The notes under the pieces are model-generated. The model was not told the DNA's origin. It was given only the letters and a program-made list of their open reading frames with translations, and did no database searches. From Bedellia somnulentella (lineage: Eukaryota > Arthropoda > Insecta > Lepidoptera > Bedelliidae), in contig OY755175.1 of the NCBI GenBank assembly GCA_963576735.1, positions 12,230,401-12,294,400 on the forward strand: a DNA stretch of 64,000 bases, given 5' to 3'. A program made the position numbers and the translations under genes. Shown here in pieces: positions 1 through 10,800 of the stretch; the stretch's first letter is position 1; every line of letters starts with the position of its first letter.

Positions 1-569
1 GCTACTACATTCTCACCGGAGACAACCTTGACCGGTCGTGATTCAAGCTGCAGAACCCTTTTCTCCATTCCGCGGAAGTCGGTCTTCATGTCATCGATAT
101 CTTTCTCAATAGTGGTTACCTGCTCCTTCATCTGCTCTACGTCTTTTTCCACAGTAACCACCCGACCACTGACTTCATTGACCGCAGTGAGAACTTGTGA
201 GAACTTAGTTTGCTGTTCCTCGCGCAACTCACGAACTTCTTGTTTCACAACACCCTGTACCTCCGAATGTATGTTTTTCACAACATCCTGTACCTCCGAA
301 TGTATGTTTTTCACAACATCCTGTATGCTTTGTTGTGCTTCACGCATGCTTTGAAACATTTCAACTATCATCGTCAAGTCAGTATTAGTTGCGGCCGCCG
401 GCGCCGTTGATGTAGACGGCGCGTTAGTCACCGCGGACGTCTCCTCTGGAATGTCACTCCGAGGGTTCGTGACCGATGAACTCATTTCCGACAGCTGTTC
501 ACCCTCTGCGGCTTTCTGAGCGCGTGTCTTCACACCCTCTCTTCCGTCTTCCTTCGGCATAACTGGCAT
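1..569 (-). CDS. LTR-retroelement gag, N-terminal part (runs off the window)
   Basis: An uninterrupted frame on the - strand begins at ATG 569 (a second in-frame ATG is at 560) and stays open to the window edge. It starts 26 bases inside an LTR (595-1081), where gag normally begins. The product is hydrophilic: a Ser/Thr/Ala-rich N-terminus, then a long Glu/Lys/Gln/Val-rich stretch typical of coiled coil. An 11-residue unit (DVVKNIHSEVQ) occurs twice in tandem, from a 33-bp DNA repeat at about 250-317. No zinc knuckle or capsid motif is visible because only the first ~189 residues are present. Family assignment (Ty3/mdg4-like) is inference. Small + strand frames over the same bases are shadows. 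Confidence 0.7.
   Translation of the reverse strand, partial: MPVMPKEDGREGVKTRAQKAAEGEQLSEMSSSVTNPRSDIPEETSAVTNAPSTSTAPAAATNTDLTMIVEMFQSMREAQQSIQDVVKNIHSEVQDVVKNIHSEVQGVVKQEVRELREEQQTKFSQVLTAVNEVSGRVVTVEKDVEQMKEQVTTIEKDIDDMKTDFRGMEKRVLQLESRPVKVVSGENVV
252..317 (-). repeat. 33-bp in-frame tandem repeat in gag
   Basis: Two nearly identical 33-base units plus a partial third encode the repeated 11-residue coiled-coil segment of the gag fragment. Confidence 0.8.
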
Positions 570-594
570 CTTCAAATCCACTTCTGTCACCAAT

Positions 595-1081
595 TGTTAC
601 GTACCGGGTTCTTAATTTGATAAATACCAGTCACACTTTCGTGCAATAAGGTGTAATTATATTTATTGACCAATAACGCACTTTACACAACACAACAAAC
701 ACTATCGATAATTAACTATCGATACTCGCACTAATTAACAACACTAATTTACTCCGTTATAGTAACACTGTCCACACCGTTAAGCTTATTTCCGTAATCC
801 GTATATCACTGCACTGTCGTATTTAATTTCTTCGCTCTAGTATTTCGCTTGTTCTCGCTTTAGTTCTTCGCACTCGAAATAACTCCGTAGCACGCGTCGC
901 TCTTTATATATGCCAAATCTCAAATACGCGAATATTACAGAAAGTTCTAGTACCACATTCTCGAAAAGTCGATATTCGAGAAACATCTAGTAATTCCTTT
1001 ACTTATTAGAATACTAGTAACGCCATCTGTTATCTAGTAGTGGCAAATCCTATCTCCTACTTGCGAACAGATGTCGTAACA
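595..1081 (-). repeat. Long terminal repeat (5' LTR of the - strand element)
   Basis: The 487-bp segment begins TGTTACG and ends CGTAACA, an inverted pair typical of LTR ends, and the gag frame starts 26 bases beyond it. The bases just inside the LTR on the - strand, TGGTGACAGAAGTGG, sit where a tRNA primer-binding site is expected. The partner LTR lies outside the window. Confidence 0.75.
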
Positions 1082-1199
1082 GTAGCTTTTATGAAGAGAA
1101 GTACAGGTTCACTAAACATTTCTTTTGTTATGTTATTGTTACCGAGAAAGTACCATGAGACCAGGATCTGATGATGGCATCCCAGGAAATCGAGGGGAC

Positions 1200-1390
1200 T
1201 GTCGAAACTCACAATTATGTGACAGTGTATTTGTTCAAAACGCCGATAGGCCTGCCCTGTATAACGTGAGAACACTGCCTAATAAATCGTGGGTACTCTG
1301 AACAACAGGTGACAATGTCACGTGATATTCAGAAGTATTACTACCTCTGCTAACCCCTTCAGGGATATTCGGCGTGAGCGTTTGAGTCTT
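1200..1390 (+). repeat. 3' half of tRNA-derived SINE (TTATG-tail family)
   Basis: It matches the 3' half of the full copy at 37759-38129, including the 'gtgacagtgtatt', 'aggcctgcc' and 'gggatattcggcgtga' blocks. The 5' tRNA-like part is absent. Confidence 0.7.
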
Positions 1391-1603
1391 TCTTGAGATG
1401 TTGAATTGAAGACCATCGCCTTTCGAAGGATTTTAAGAACAATGTAAGGTTACATATGGTTGAGCATATTTAATATCGTACTATAATAGAAATACCGGAA
1501 ATACGAAGAATAATACAGTAATTGTCGCTTCCTCATCCGAGAGGCATCTTTGCCAGGTCTACCCATCTCTAAAACTCGTAAAATAAAATAATTTTTAACA
1601 AAA

Positions 1604-2142
1604 AGAAAACCGACTTCATAGAAAAACAACCGAAAATAAACAATCTAGTACTAAAAAGTACGAAATAAGTTTTTTAATTGAATATGAGTACTGTGATTGA
1701 TACCTTAGCAATTTCTTTATTCCACACGCGTCAGTTCAACCTACCTAAATATTACAATTCTCTTAAATTAATTTTTGAGTCGGTGCCAGACAAACAAAAG
1801 TAAATTCACCCTGCTATCTATCTCTGATTATTACAATCTAAAAAATATTATATCGTACAAAAATCAATTTACCCTACAACTACAAGGTACCCTACATTTT
1901 ACATGTATATGAAGTGCGAAATACACACTTCTTATTATCAATAATCATCGAGGCTGGCACCGGCTCACAAATTAATTTAAGAGAATTGTAATATTTAGGT
2001 AGGTTGAACTGACGCGTGTGGAATAAAGAAATTGCTAAGGTATCAATCACAGTACTCATATTCAATTAAAAAACTTATTTCGTACTTTTTAGTACTAGAT
2101 TGTTTATTTTCGGTTGTTTTTCTATGAAGTCGGTTTTTAGAA
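1604..2142. repeat. Large foldback (inverted-repeat) element
   Basis: The left arm (about 1607-1793) and right arm (about 1952-2138) are near-perfect reverse complements of roughly 185 bp around a ~160-bp AT-rich spacer. Outer ends read AACCGACTTCATAGAAAAAC and its complement. No coding capacity is seen; a MITE/foldback transposon is the likeliest explanation. Confidence 0.85.
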
Positions 2143-2147
2143 TTTAT

Positions 2148-2272
2148 GAAGAGGAACCATAAAGTCTTACATACATATACTTTCGCCATTAGTTCCCATT
2201 GGGGTAGGCAGAGACTATCGATCGCAGCTTCTGACAAACCTCTCTAGCTTCGTTTAAATCTATCAATCTTTT
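2148..2272 (-). repeat. RTE LINE 3' fragment
   Basis: It carries the RTE 3' end seen elsewhere (AGTTCCCATTGGGGTAGGCA and following bases), severely 5'-truncated. Confidence 0.7.
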
Positions 2273-2284
2273 ATTACTTAAGCT

Positions 2285-2330
2285 TAAGCTTCTCGCGCAG
2301 GCGAGCGAGGTCACCTGCGCGAGAAGCTTA
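2285..2330. repeat. Short GC-rich hairpin
   Basis: Perfect 17-bp arms (TAAGCTTCTCGCGCAGG and complement) flank a 12-base loop. It lies immediately before a Helitron 5' end. Confidence 0.75.
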
Positions 2331-2337
2331 TGTTTGA

Positions 2338-2740
2338 GCCTTATCCTATTAATATTATAAATGTGAAAGTTTAGATGTTTGTGTGTTTGTAGCTAAATGA
2401 AGACTAATTCACAGAACGTATTTAAAATAAAATTTGCAGGAAGCCAGATAATGATCCTAATTAACACAATAGGACACTTTTTATGCCAGAAAAATTAAGA
2501 GATCAATAAATTTTCTTAAAAAATGGCCAAACTGACTCACTGGCTAAGAATCAATGCTCAGCTAAACTACTATACTTATAAACTTAAAATTTATAAAGTG
2601 AAGAAATTGTGAGGACACTATGAAAAACACCTTTTTTCTCACCGCATGACAGAGACCCTCAACGGGTCAGTTAAAATATTTCAGTTTGACGACGTGAAAG
2701 TCTACACTTTTGACAGTACGAAGTCTGTGGGGTCAGCTAG
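2338..2740 (+). mobile_element. Non-autonomous Helitron-like element
   Basis: The 5' end reads CTATTAATATTATAAATGTG and the 3' end reads ACGAAGTCTGTGGGGTCAGCTAG followed by T, close to the consensus ends of lepidopteran non-autonomous Helitrons. There are no terminal inverted repeats and no ORF. Confidence 0.7.
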
Positions 2741-3094
2741 TTAAATTATAAAAAAGTAAACTAACTAATTAGTTTCTAGAAATGGGCTCCATTTTCTTAT
2801 ATACAGATTTATTCTTACAAAACTTCTTTAATTATAAATACATTCTGCGTTGAATATTATGATATGAATTGCACTTTGCTCTTAACGATAATAAAATAAT
2901 GCTCGTGCTAGGCCTCCTGTAAGTATAAGTAGTATAAGAATATTATAAATCGTTTGAACTTTACCTTTAATGGCTTAATTAGTTTGGATGTGCATTAGAT
3001 AAAATATGAATTTCATTTATTTCATATTTGCTTTGTGGCCATCTCATACTTAATTAATTAAAGTTACTAATCAATTAGGTAAGGAAAATTTTTC

Positions 3095-3175
3095 GACACC
3101 AGCAGGACTCGAACCCACGACCTTCCGGTCAACGCCCCGGTCACTCTGCCAATTGAAGTGACTATTGATGCGAAT
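3095..3175 (-). repeat. tRNA-derived SINE head
   Basis: A box-B-like GGGTTCGAGTCCTGC and a degraded box A lie on the - strand, similar to the better-preserved copy at 38152-38226. Confidence 0.55.
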
Positions 3176-3769
3176 AAAGATTAGCGCGTGGTATTAGACA
3201 TTCCGACATTTTAATGTAATTCCAATTCCGAGACTTTTTAATCTTTACCAGAAAAATGAGGATGAGAGTGAGTTCAGAAGGTTAGCTACCCTCAATGGAA
3301 TTTAAATTTCTAGTATTATGTATGTTTATTGCAAAGTTTTAGAAATTTAACACGTATACACAATCGGAACCCTGCCCTCGCTCTTTAGGTTCCAAACAAG
3401 TATTAATCATCGAATTTATAAATAGTAATATTTAAGGCGCGGCATATCTAAAACAAAACACTCTGTATCGCGTGGTATCATTTGTTGAGTATTGAGTTGT
3501 TTACAAAAATGTATAAAATCAGTTTTATAATGATAACAAATGAAAATAGTTCTGAGTAATCTGTCTATCTACTGCTGTACGACTGGGGACGTTATCTTCA
3601 TCGATATCTTATGAATCGATGCCTTTGTTGAATGGAATAACAAATTTTGTTTGAATCTGCTATGATAAGTGATTCTTACGCCTCAAAATCAATAAATTTA
3701 TAAAAATACTGAAATGCCCACGTACCAAATATTTGAAGGGTTTTCGTGAAAGTAATGAGAAGTTCTCGG

Positions 3770-3934
3770 TCTAAGATATATATTGAGGAGTGCTCAACAA
3801 GCCGCGATGAGTAAGCGAAGGCAGCCGGCCAGCATTTAGTGACTGACGCGACGAACGGTGCACGTTTAAGCGGTCCGGGAAAAAGTTTTCGTCGGTGAAA
3901 ATTATACAACAAATGTGAACATAATTGTGATGTG
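3770..3934 (+). promoter_or_regulatory. Probable 5' UTR/promoter of the Methuselah-like gene
   Basis: A TATATAT run at about 3775-3782 lies 150 bases before the start codon. After it the sequence becomes more GC-rich up to the ATG, as expected for a first exon. The transcription start cannot be fixed from sequence alone. Confidence 0.3.
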
Positions 3935-4883
3935 ATGACGCTAATGATGTTTATTAAAAAAGTTTTAACAATTATTTTACTATCTTTGTCACATGTTTCT
4001 AGTTCTTCGGATAAATATAATTCAGAAGGAAAACCGTTTTTCAAGTGTTGTGATGATGGATTCAGTTTTATGAAAACTTTAAACTTTACGGATAAAGAAA
4101 GTTTCCAATGTGTTGATTCAGATGTTGTTAAGAAACATAACGTTTTGTTTTCACCACTTTTAATTGGTAGCTCTGTTACGGTTCAGTATGGTATGCCCAC
4201 TGACTGTGAAGAAGTTGTAGTAAGTGATTTGAGTGATGGATTTTCTTTAGACATATTTTACTGTATTGAACGATTAGTATTAGAACAAATAAATGATACA
4301 GTGGTCTCTAGTCCAGCTAAAACGGTTGGGATGTATTGCAAATCCGATGTTAATCAAAGGTCACAAAAATTAGACATTACCAACATTCGGAAATGCTGTC
4401 CTAAGGGTCAAAAATATGATATAAGTTATCATGGATGTAGGAATAGTAGTCAATCTAACATTGATGAAGGTTTGATAAATAAATTAGAAAATTCAAATCA
4501 GAATGTATTTGAAATTGACTACGGATTGCTGTGCAAAGCGGATGAGTTTATTACAGAACTAAAAAACAATGAGTTTTCTTTAACTGTACTAGGAAACACC
4601 CTTGAAGTCAAAAAAAGGAACAATGAACTTTTGACACAAAATATTATGAAGGGTTCTTGGTGTGTAGATGAAGATTTCGGGAGTGAGGAATTAATATTTC
4701 AAGGTTGTATTCGTGATTGTTCAGCAATCGGAGTTTATTGTGTAAAGAAGTGCTGCCCCGCAGGACAACATTATGAGCCATTTCGTTGCGGAAGCGACCG
4801 CAGTGCTTGTGTGCCAGACTTGGATGAAATTTATCCATTTGACTTAAAAAATTATACTCTGGAAGATCCTCAGAATGTTGCTT
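3935..4883 (+). CDS. mthl: mthl exon 1: signal peptide and most of ectodomain
   Basis: Start ATG at 3935; a GTG directly before it is not used. Further in-frame ATGs at 3944 and 3947 are possible starts and would shorten the signal peptide slightly. The donor GTAAGT at 4884 splits a codon after its first base; reading through it would hit a stop at 4889-4891. Confidence 0.92.
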
Positions 4884-7800
4884 GTAAGTAAATTTCTTAT
4901 ACTGTTTATTGTCCCATGCCAATGGGCAGATTATTTAGCAAGAGTAACATCAACTGAAGAAATACACATTGACGTAACCACGTTTTGACTATCTCAGTTT
5001 TGTAAAAAATATAATTCATGACGAATGGAATATTTTACATTACTACTAATTATTTCAAGACAAGTCAATTAATAAAGGTTTGTGGTATCGAACTTTAACT
5101 GATAAGCCCCCTAACTGTCCATGGTTTTCTAAAAATAAGATAATTAAACCAGACGTTTTACTAGCTTTCAGGGTACGTTCAAATTACTTGCCCCTTAATA
5201 ACTTTTTATATCTTATGCGTAAAACTGACACCTCCAATTGTTTAGTTTGTGGTTGTCATGAAGATCTGTACCATTTGTTAACAGTTTGTTCAAGAAACGA
5301 GTCTATTCGTGAAGAACTCCTAACCGATATTGCATGTGGCAGAGAAAATCTCTTTTTCTTCTTTCACGATATTTTCAGCTCAAAATTTACTGCTCCACGT
5401 AGTGACAGAGTACTAAGCTTTATTGCTCAATCATTGTTCCTCAGACAGGCAGACTCAGATGATATAAATAATGTAAATAGTTTATAATATTAATAAGTAA
5501 TTATAAGAATACTTTGTTACAAGCCGATTTAGTCTTTATGGCTGTAAGGCTTTACTTAAGATTTTAAATAAAAATTAACTTTATTCATTGACACCATCAC
5601 CAACATCTACTATTGCAGTAAGTCTCTTAAGACTACCAGCATAGCCTATATAATGTTCCCAATGAGGGGTTCGAGCCCACCTTGAATTTTTCAAGTTTTC
5701 AGGGCGGTTTGGCCATAATCTACCCCGCTAGACTAGTCAGGTTGCCATAATAATAAACTACTACCGCGAAGGAGCTGGAAGCGATGGCACATCAATTTAC
5801 GGATATTCAGACGATTCAAGATTTTAAAATTTTACCCAAGTGGATTCAATCTCTCAAATTGAATTTGTCAGTTTCCTTCCTTCTTGGGGTTTGAACCTGA
5901 GACCTGCTTATTGTAAGCCGAGCGCTTTATTGCCAGGCCACGCAGGAGTTTACTTCACATTTACTAGTGATCCGCCCGGCTTCGCACTGATAGTGTAATT
6001 TTTTTTTACTGCTCACCCCCTACGATATTTAGCGTTTAGCTAAGCTAACTTTCCAACAATTTTCAGCCTGATCGGTTCATCCGTACTCGAGTTATAAATA
6101 GTGTGACTAAAACCACTTTCTTTTATATATATAGATTATACTAGTGGCCCACTATGGTTTTGTCCGATGGTTTTATACTTTTCATTCATTGTGGAGACAT
6201 TTATTTAAACACAACCAATCATTTTGTGGATTACAGTGTTTATATAGCAAAAATTAATAATTTGTTTACATTTCAGCGGTATTGGGAATCGGAATATCTA
6301 TAAAATGTATGAATGGAAAATTTGTATTACGGCCTGAAGAAGTTCGTCACCTGACGCCCTCAGGACTAATGGTATCTATAAGCGCCAGCACCAATTCCTA
6401 CTGTCTAGAATATTTTGACAGACGCAAGTGTGGTCAAAGCCCTATGATTGAGACTCTTGGGTGTTTTAATCCCCCAAAAACAACAATAAAAAATTTCAGA
6501 ATTTCTTTTGCGGTAAGTGTTTCAAATCATACTTAAAAAAACAACTACGCATGTGGTACAAGTAAAATTCTGTTTAAGTACTACTTGAATTTGTTTTATT
6601 TTATTTTTCCTTGTCACATATAATGTGAAATATTATAAAGCTTCTTAATATGAATTTTTACTGAACCACAAGTCCAGCATCAAAAGTCTTTAAGCTTTTT
6701 ATATGCAATTAGGATTTCAGTCAGAATTTTTGAGATTTAGACTGGTTATTCTTGTCAAGCATTTAATAAACTGGATTTTAACTCAAATGTAGTTGTATAC
6801 ATTAGACAAAGCATTCGTTTCAGTATCATCAACCCTTAGACGTTCACGGCTAGACATAGGCCTTCCCCAACGATCTCCACTACGACCGGTCCAGTGCTGT
6901 CCTCCTCCATAACCTCGACCAAGTCGTCAGTCCACCTTGTGGAGGGTCTATTCAAACAGTATCCAATCATCCATGAACAAATTGAAAGAACACAGAGAAG
7001 CTACACAACTCTGTTGGACACCCTCAGGGATGGCGCCTTATGTAATCAGCACAATATTGTTTCAGATGATTACTATATCGAGTATATTCTTATTCTTGAC
7101 CCTAATGGTATACTGTTGGATCGCGGAATTAAGAAACTTGCACGGGCGCACCCTGATCTGCCACGTGTCGGTCATGTTGCTCGCCTACTGCTGTCTAGCG
7201 AGGACTCAGTACGCCAGGGTAATGAGTGTCCTCGGGTGTACTTTATTAGGTGAGTAAATTTTAATAAGATATTTTTATTTGGGCATAAGCCCCTAATTTT
7301 TCTAAGCAGAAATTATAGCACTATACTCTAACTAGAGCTTGCTTGATGGCAACTCAATACCAATGATAATTTAATTCGCTTAAACTCTTCATTATTAACA
7401 TTGCTTGTATAACATAACACTGCTTTTTAACATTAATATTGAGCGTAAACTGCTCAGTAAAAATCTATTCAGAATTGGAAACCGCTTTTGAAACTTGTGT
7501 GCGGAAAAGATGGTACAATAAAGGTCTCTAGCCGCATCCCCTATTCTCTAAGCCTCGTTTTACCAATCCGCCGCGAGAAGAAATGCTCTAGTTTTATTAA
7601 AATCTAATACTACACATCATTTAATACATTGATGCACATACTCACGGCTATAATTCCCTAGAAGGACTAGCCAGAGCTAAGGAATTAGAAATACCTCAGG
7701 CACTTTTGGAAAGTTGAGTGGGGAAAAGATGGTAAAATAAAGGTTGTTGGTGATGGGTTTCCAACCGCATACATACATACATACATACATATACTCACGC

Positions 7801-10800
7801 CATTAATTCCCATTGGGGTAGGCAGAGACTATCGATCGCCACTTCGTACGATCCTGACAAACCTCTCTAGCTTCGTTCACATCCATCAATCTTTTCATAC
7901 ATGCTCTTTTATTCTTCATACTTCGGACGCCAGCCTTTTTGAGCACACTCTCAATTTGGTCCAAGTGTGTTCTCCGTGGTCGTCCTCTACTAACATTACC
8001 ATCCACACTAGCTCTATAGATCCCTTTTACCAATTTTCTATCATCCATCCTCTCTATGTGCCCAAACCATCTCAACATTCCTTTTTCTATCTTTCTTACA
8101 ATATCATCTTTCACACCACACTTTTCACGAATAACGCTATTTCTCACTCGGTCACACAATCTAACATTACAAATTTTTCTGAGGGACCTCATCTCTACTG
8201 CATTCACTCTGCTCTCATGCTTCTTCTGCCACACCCAACATTCGCTTCCATACATAAGCGTAGGAACAAGAACAGCATCATGCACAGCCATTCGGGCCTT
8301 TTCAGACACCGATTGACTGATCATTAGGCTATTCATTGCTCCATTTACCGCATTACCCTTTTTCACTCTTCTTTCAATGTCTTCATCACATTTTCCATCC
8401 CTTGTAAACAAACTTCCCAGATATACAAACTCCTTCACCTGTTCCAAATCCCTTAATAGCCCTAATCACTTAATACCGTTAGTCGCCTCTTACGTACACT
8501 CACCAGGAGAAATGGGGTAGTCCTATTCTAAGCCGATACTACACACCATTCATCTCTACACATCAATTCATTTCAAACAATACGTCACTTCGACTTATTG
8601 GAATCGGAATAATCGGTTAAATTTTAATAAACTCTTAAATTATAAGAAAAGTTTTGATCCGATATACAATAACTGAAATATGATTCACCGCACGCTCAAA
8701 ATATGATATAAATAAGATATGTTTGGTTTAGTAAGTTTTACAAAGCGGAGTTTACTATTTATAACAGCAGTGTAAACAAAATTATGTTTGCTACCTCTCA
8801 AGAATTAGGTTGAAGTAAGATTACACATTTTTATTGCATCGAATGACTTATAGATTGTAATAAGATATATATTGAATGAAGAATTGTGTGTACACGTTAT
8901 CATCAACAATGTTTATTATATATTGACCATGTGTGTATTACTTATAGCATATTTTCAATAAGGAGTTTACTTTATGAAGAGTTGTTTGTTCAGGTTATGG
9001 GATATACTTCGGGTTCGTGGCAGCGTTTTCCTGGCTCAATGTTATGTGTTTTGACATATGGTGGACATTTGGGTAAGTCATGTGAACTTATTAAATAGTG
9101 GATTTCAGAACTATAATTCATTAATCAACCGATATAGCTCAATGATTCGTCATGCGTGACAGGCGTGGTCTCAAATCTCGGATCGGGCCTACACTAATTT
9201 GTCTTTTCTAATGACTTATGTGTGGTTAATTTATAATGGTTGTTAATAGTGAGGGGTAACACCGAGAGGAAACCCACACGGCTGAGTAAAAAATCTACAA
9301 AATTAATATCATACAAAACGGCAATAGGCCTACCCCCTATCACGTGAGTACACTGTCCAAGCAAAACGTGGGTGATGGTCAGAAGTATTAGTACCTCTGC
9401 CTCTGCTATTCGGCGTGAATATTTGAGTTTTGAATAAATTATTCATGTTTTCGGTTGTGAAACGAGAGTAAGCATGTTGACACAAAAAAGCGTATATAGG
9501 TAAATTATTACAATAAGGAACTATGTAATTAAATAAAATCCTGAATCATGATTACATGTTTTAGTAAATATTATGTGTATACCTATATATTTATACGGAC
9601 ATTGACAGCGGAGTCTAAGTAATAGGTTCCCGTTTTACCTTTTGAGTACGAAAACCTAAATATAGTCCGAGACAGAAAAAAATATACATTTACTTTACGG
9701 CTAGAGAACCTCTAAAAATAACATATCAGTAAAGAGCTTTAGGAAAAGACCCGAGAAAATGGCGGAAAACCATCGAGAATACACACTTCCGCGTAAGGTA
9801 GCCAAAATTGCTATTTTTCTGAGTTGACCCCGACCGAGGTGAGGGCTTAAATTAAATTATAAAACATCTCTATGATTGCAAAATAGAATAAATATATATT
9901 TTCCATATACTAGTTCTCAAATTCAACATTCATACGGGCGTGAATCATCAAACGGGTGGCATATAGTAATGCTTCCGAAAATCATGGAATATTTTTTATT
10001 CCTGGTGTTTAGAGGACCCACGTCTAGTTCAGACTAGTATAGTATTATATAATCTGTGGTATAGCTAAGCCCTATGGGATCCGCAATGTTTTTTGTAAAT
10101 TAGATTGACGAGTGTGTGGGAAAGGAGAGAATCTTGTCATGCCATCATAAGTAGAAATTGGTAATCAATAGCGACTGCCTAGCTCTTCCCCATTGTTCAT
10201 TACTTATGATGCGAGTAAAAACGGAAACATTCATGAGATTTGAGCACAGAGTTTTTTGAAGCCCTAGACATAATATGTAAAGTACAAGTACAGACAGTTC
10301 ACTTCGTATTATCGACGAACCATAATGTACTTTCAGCTCATTTTCCAAAGTAACGTGAAACGGTAATTTCTGGAGGGCGGGACAACGATGTCAACGATAT
10401 CTTGATTAATCTGTTTATTCATTCCTAATTGAATGGGTTATTGAGTTTGAATAAAAATATTTGGCAAAGGGATGTTTTTTTTATAAACATGTCAATTCTA
10501 CTAAAATTTGTACATTATTTCGCGCTAATGTTAAATACGTGATTAGAAAAACTTAAAAACCGTAACAAATAAGTTTACTAATACATACATACATATCATA
10601 TACTCACGGCTAAATATCCCTAGAAGGGGTAGCCAGAGCTTCGGATAACAAAATTCATACATATACATACAAAAATATTCTCACGCCGTTAGTTCCCATT
10701 GGGGTAGGCAAAGACTATCGATCGCCACTTTGCACGATCTCTAGCTTCATTCACATCCATCAATCTTTTCATACATGCTCTTTAATACTTCATATTCGGA

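Noticed and set aside
4644..4922. 92-codon frame on the - strand
   Set aside because: Antisense shadow of mthl exon 1; no recognisable protein and no codon support.
6894..7065. Upstream open frame before mthl TM1 as part of exon 3
   Set aside because: Only the AG at 7065 gives phase 0 and a direct ectodomain-to-TM1 join; the phase-0 AG at 6930 lies in a dispersed repeat and would add a non-homologous stretch.
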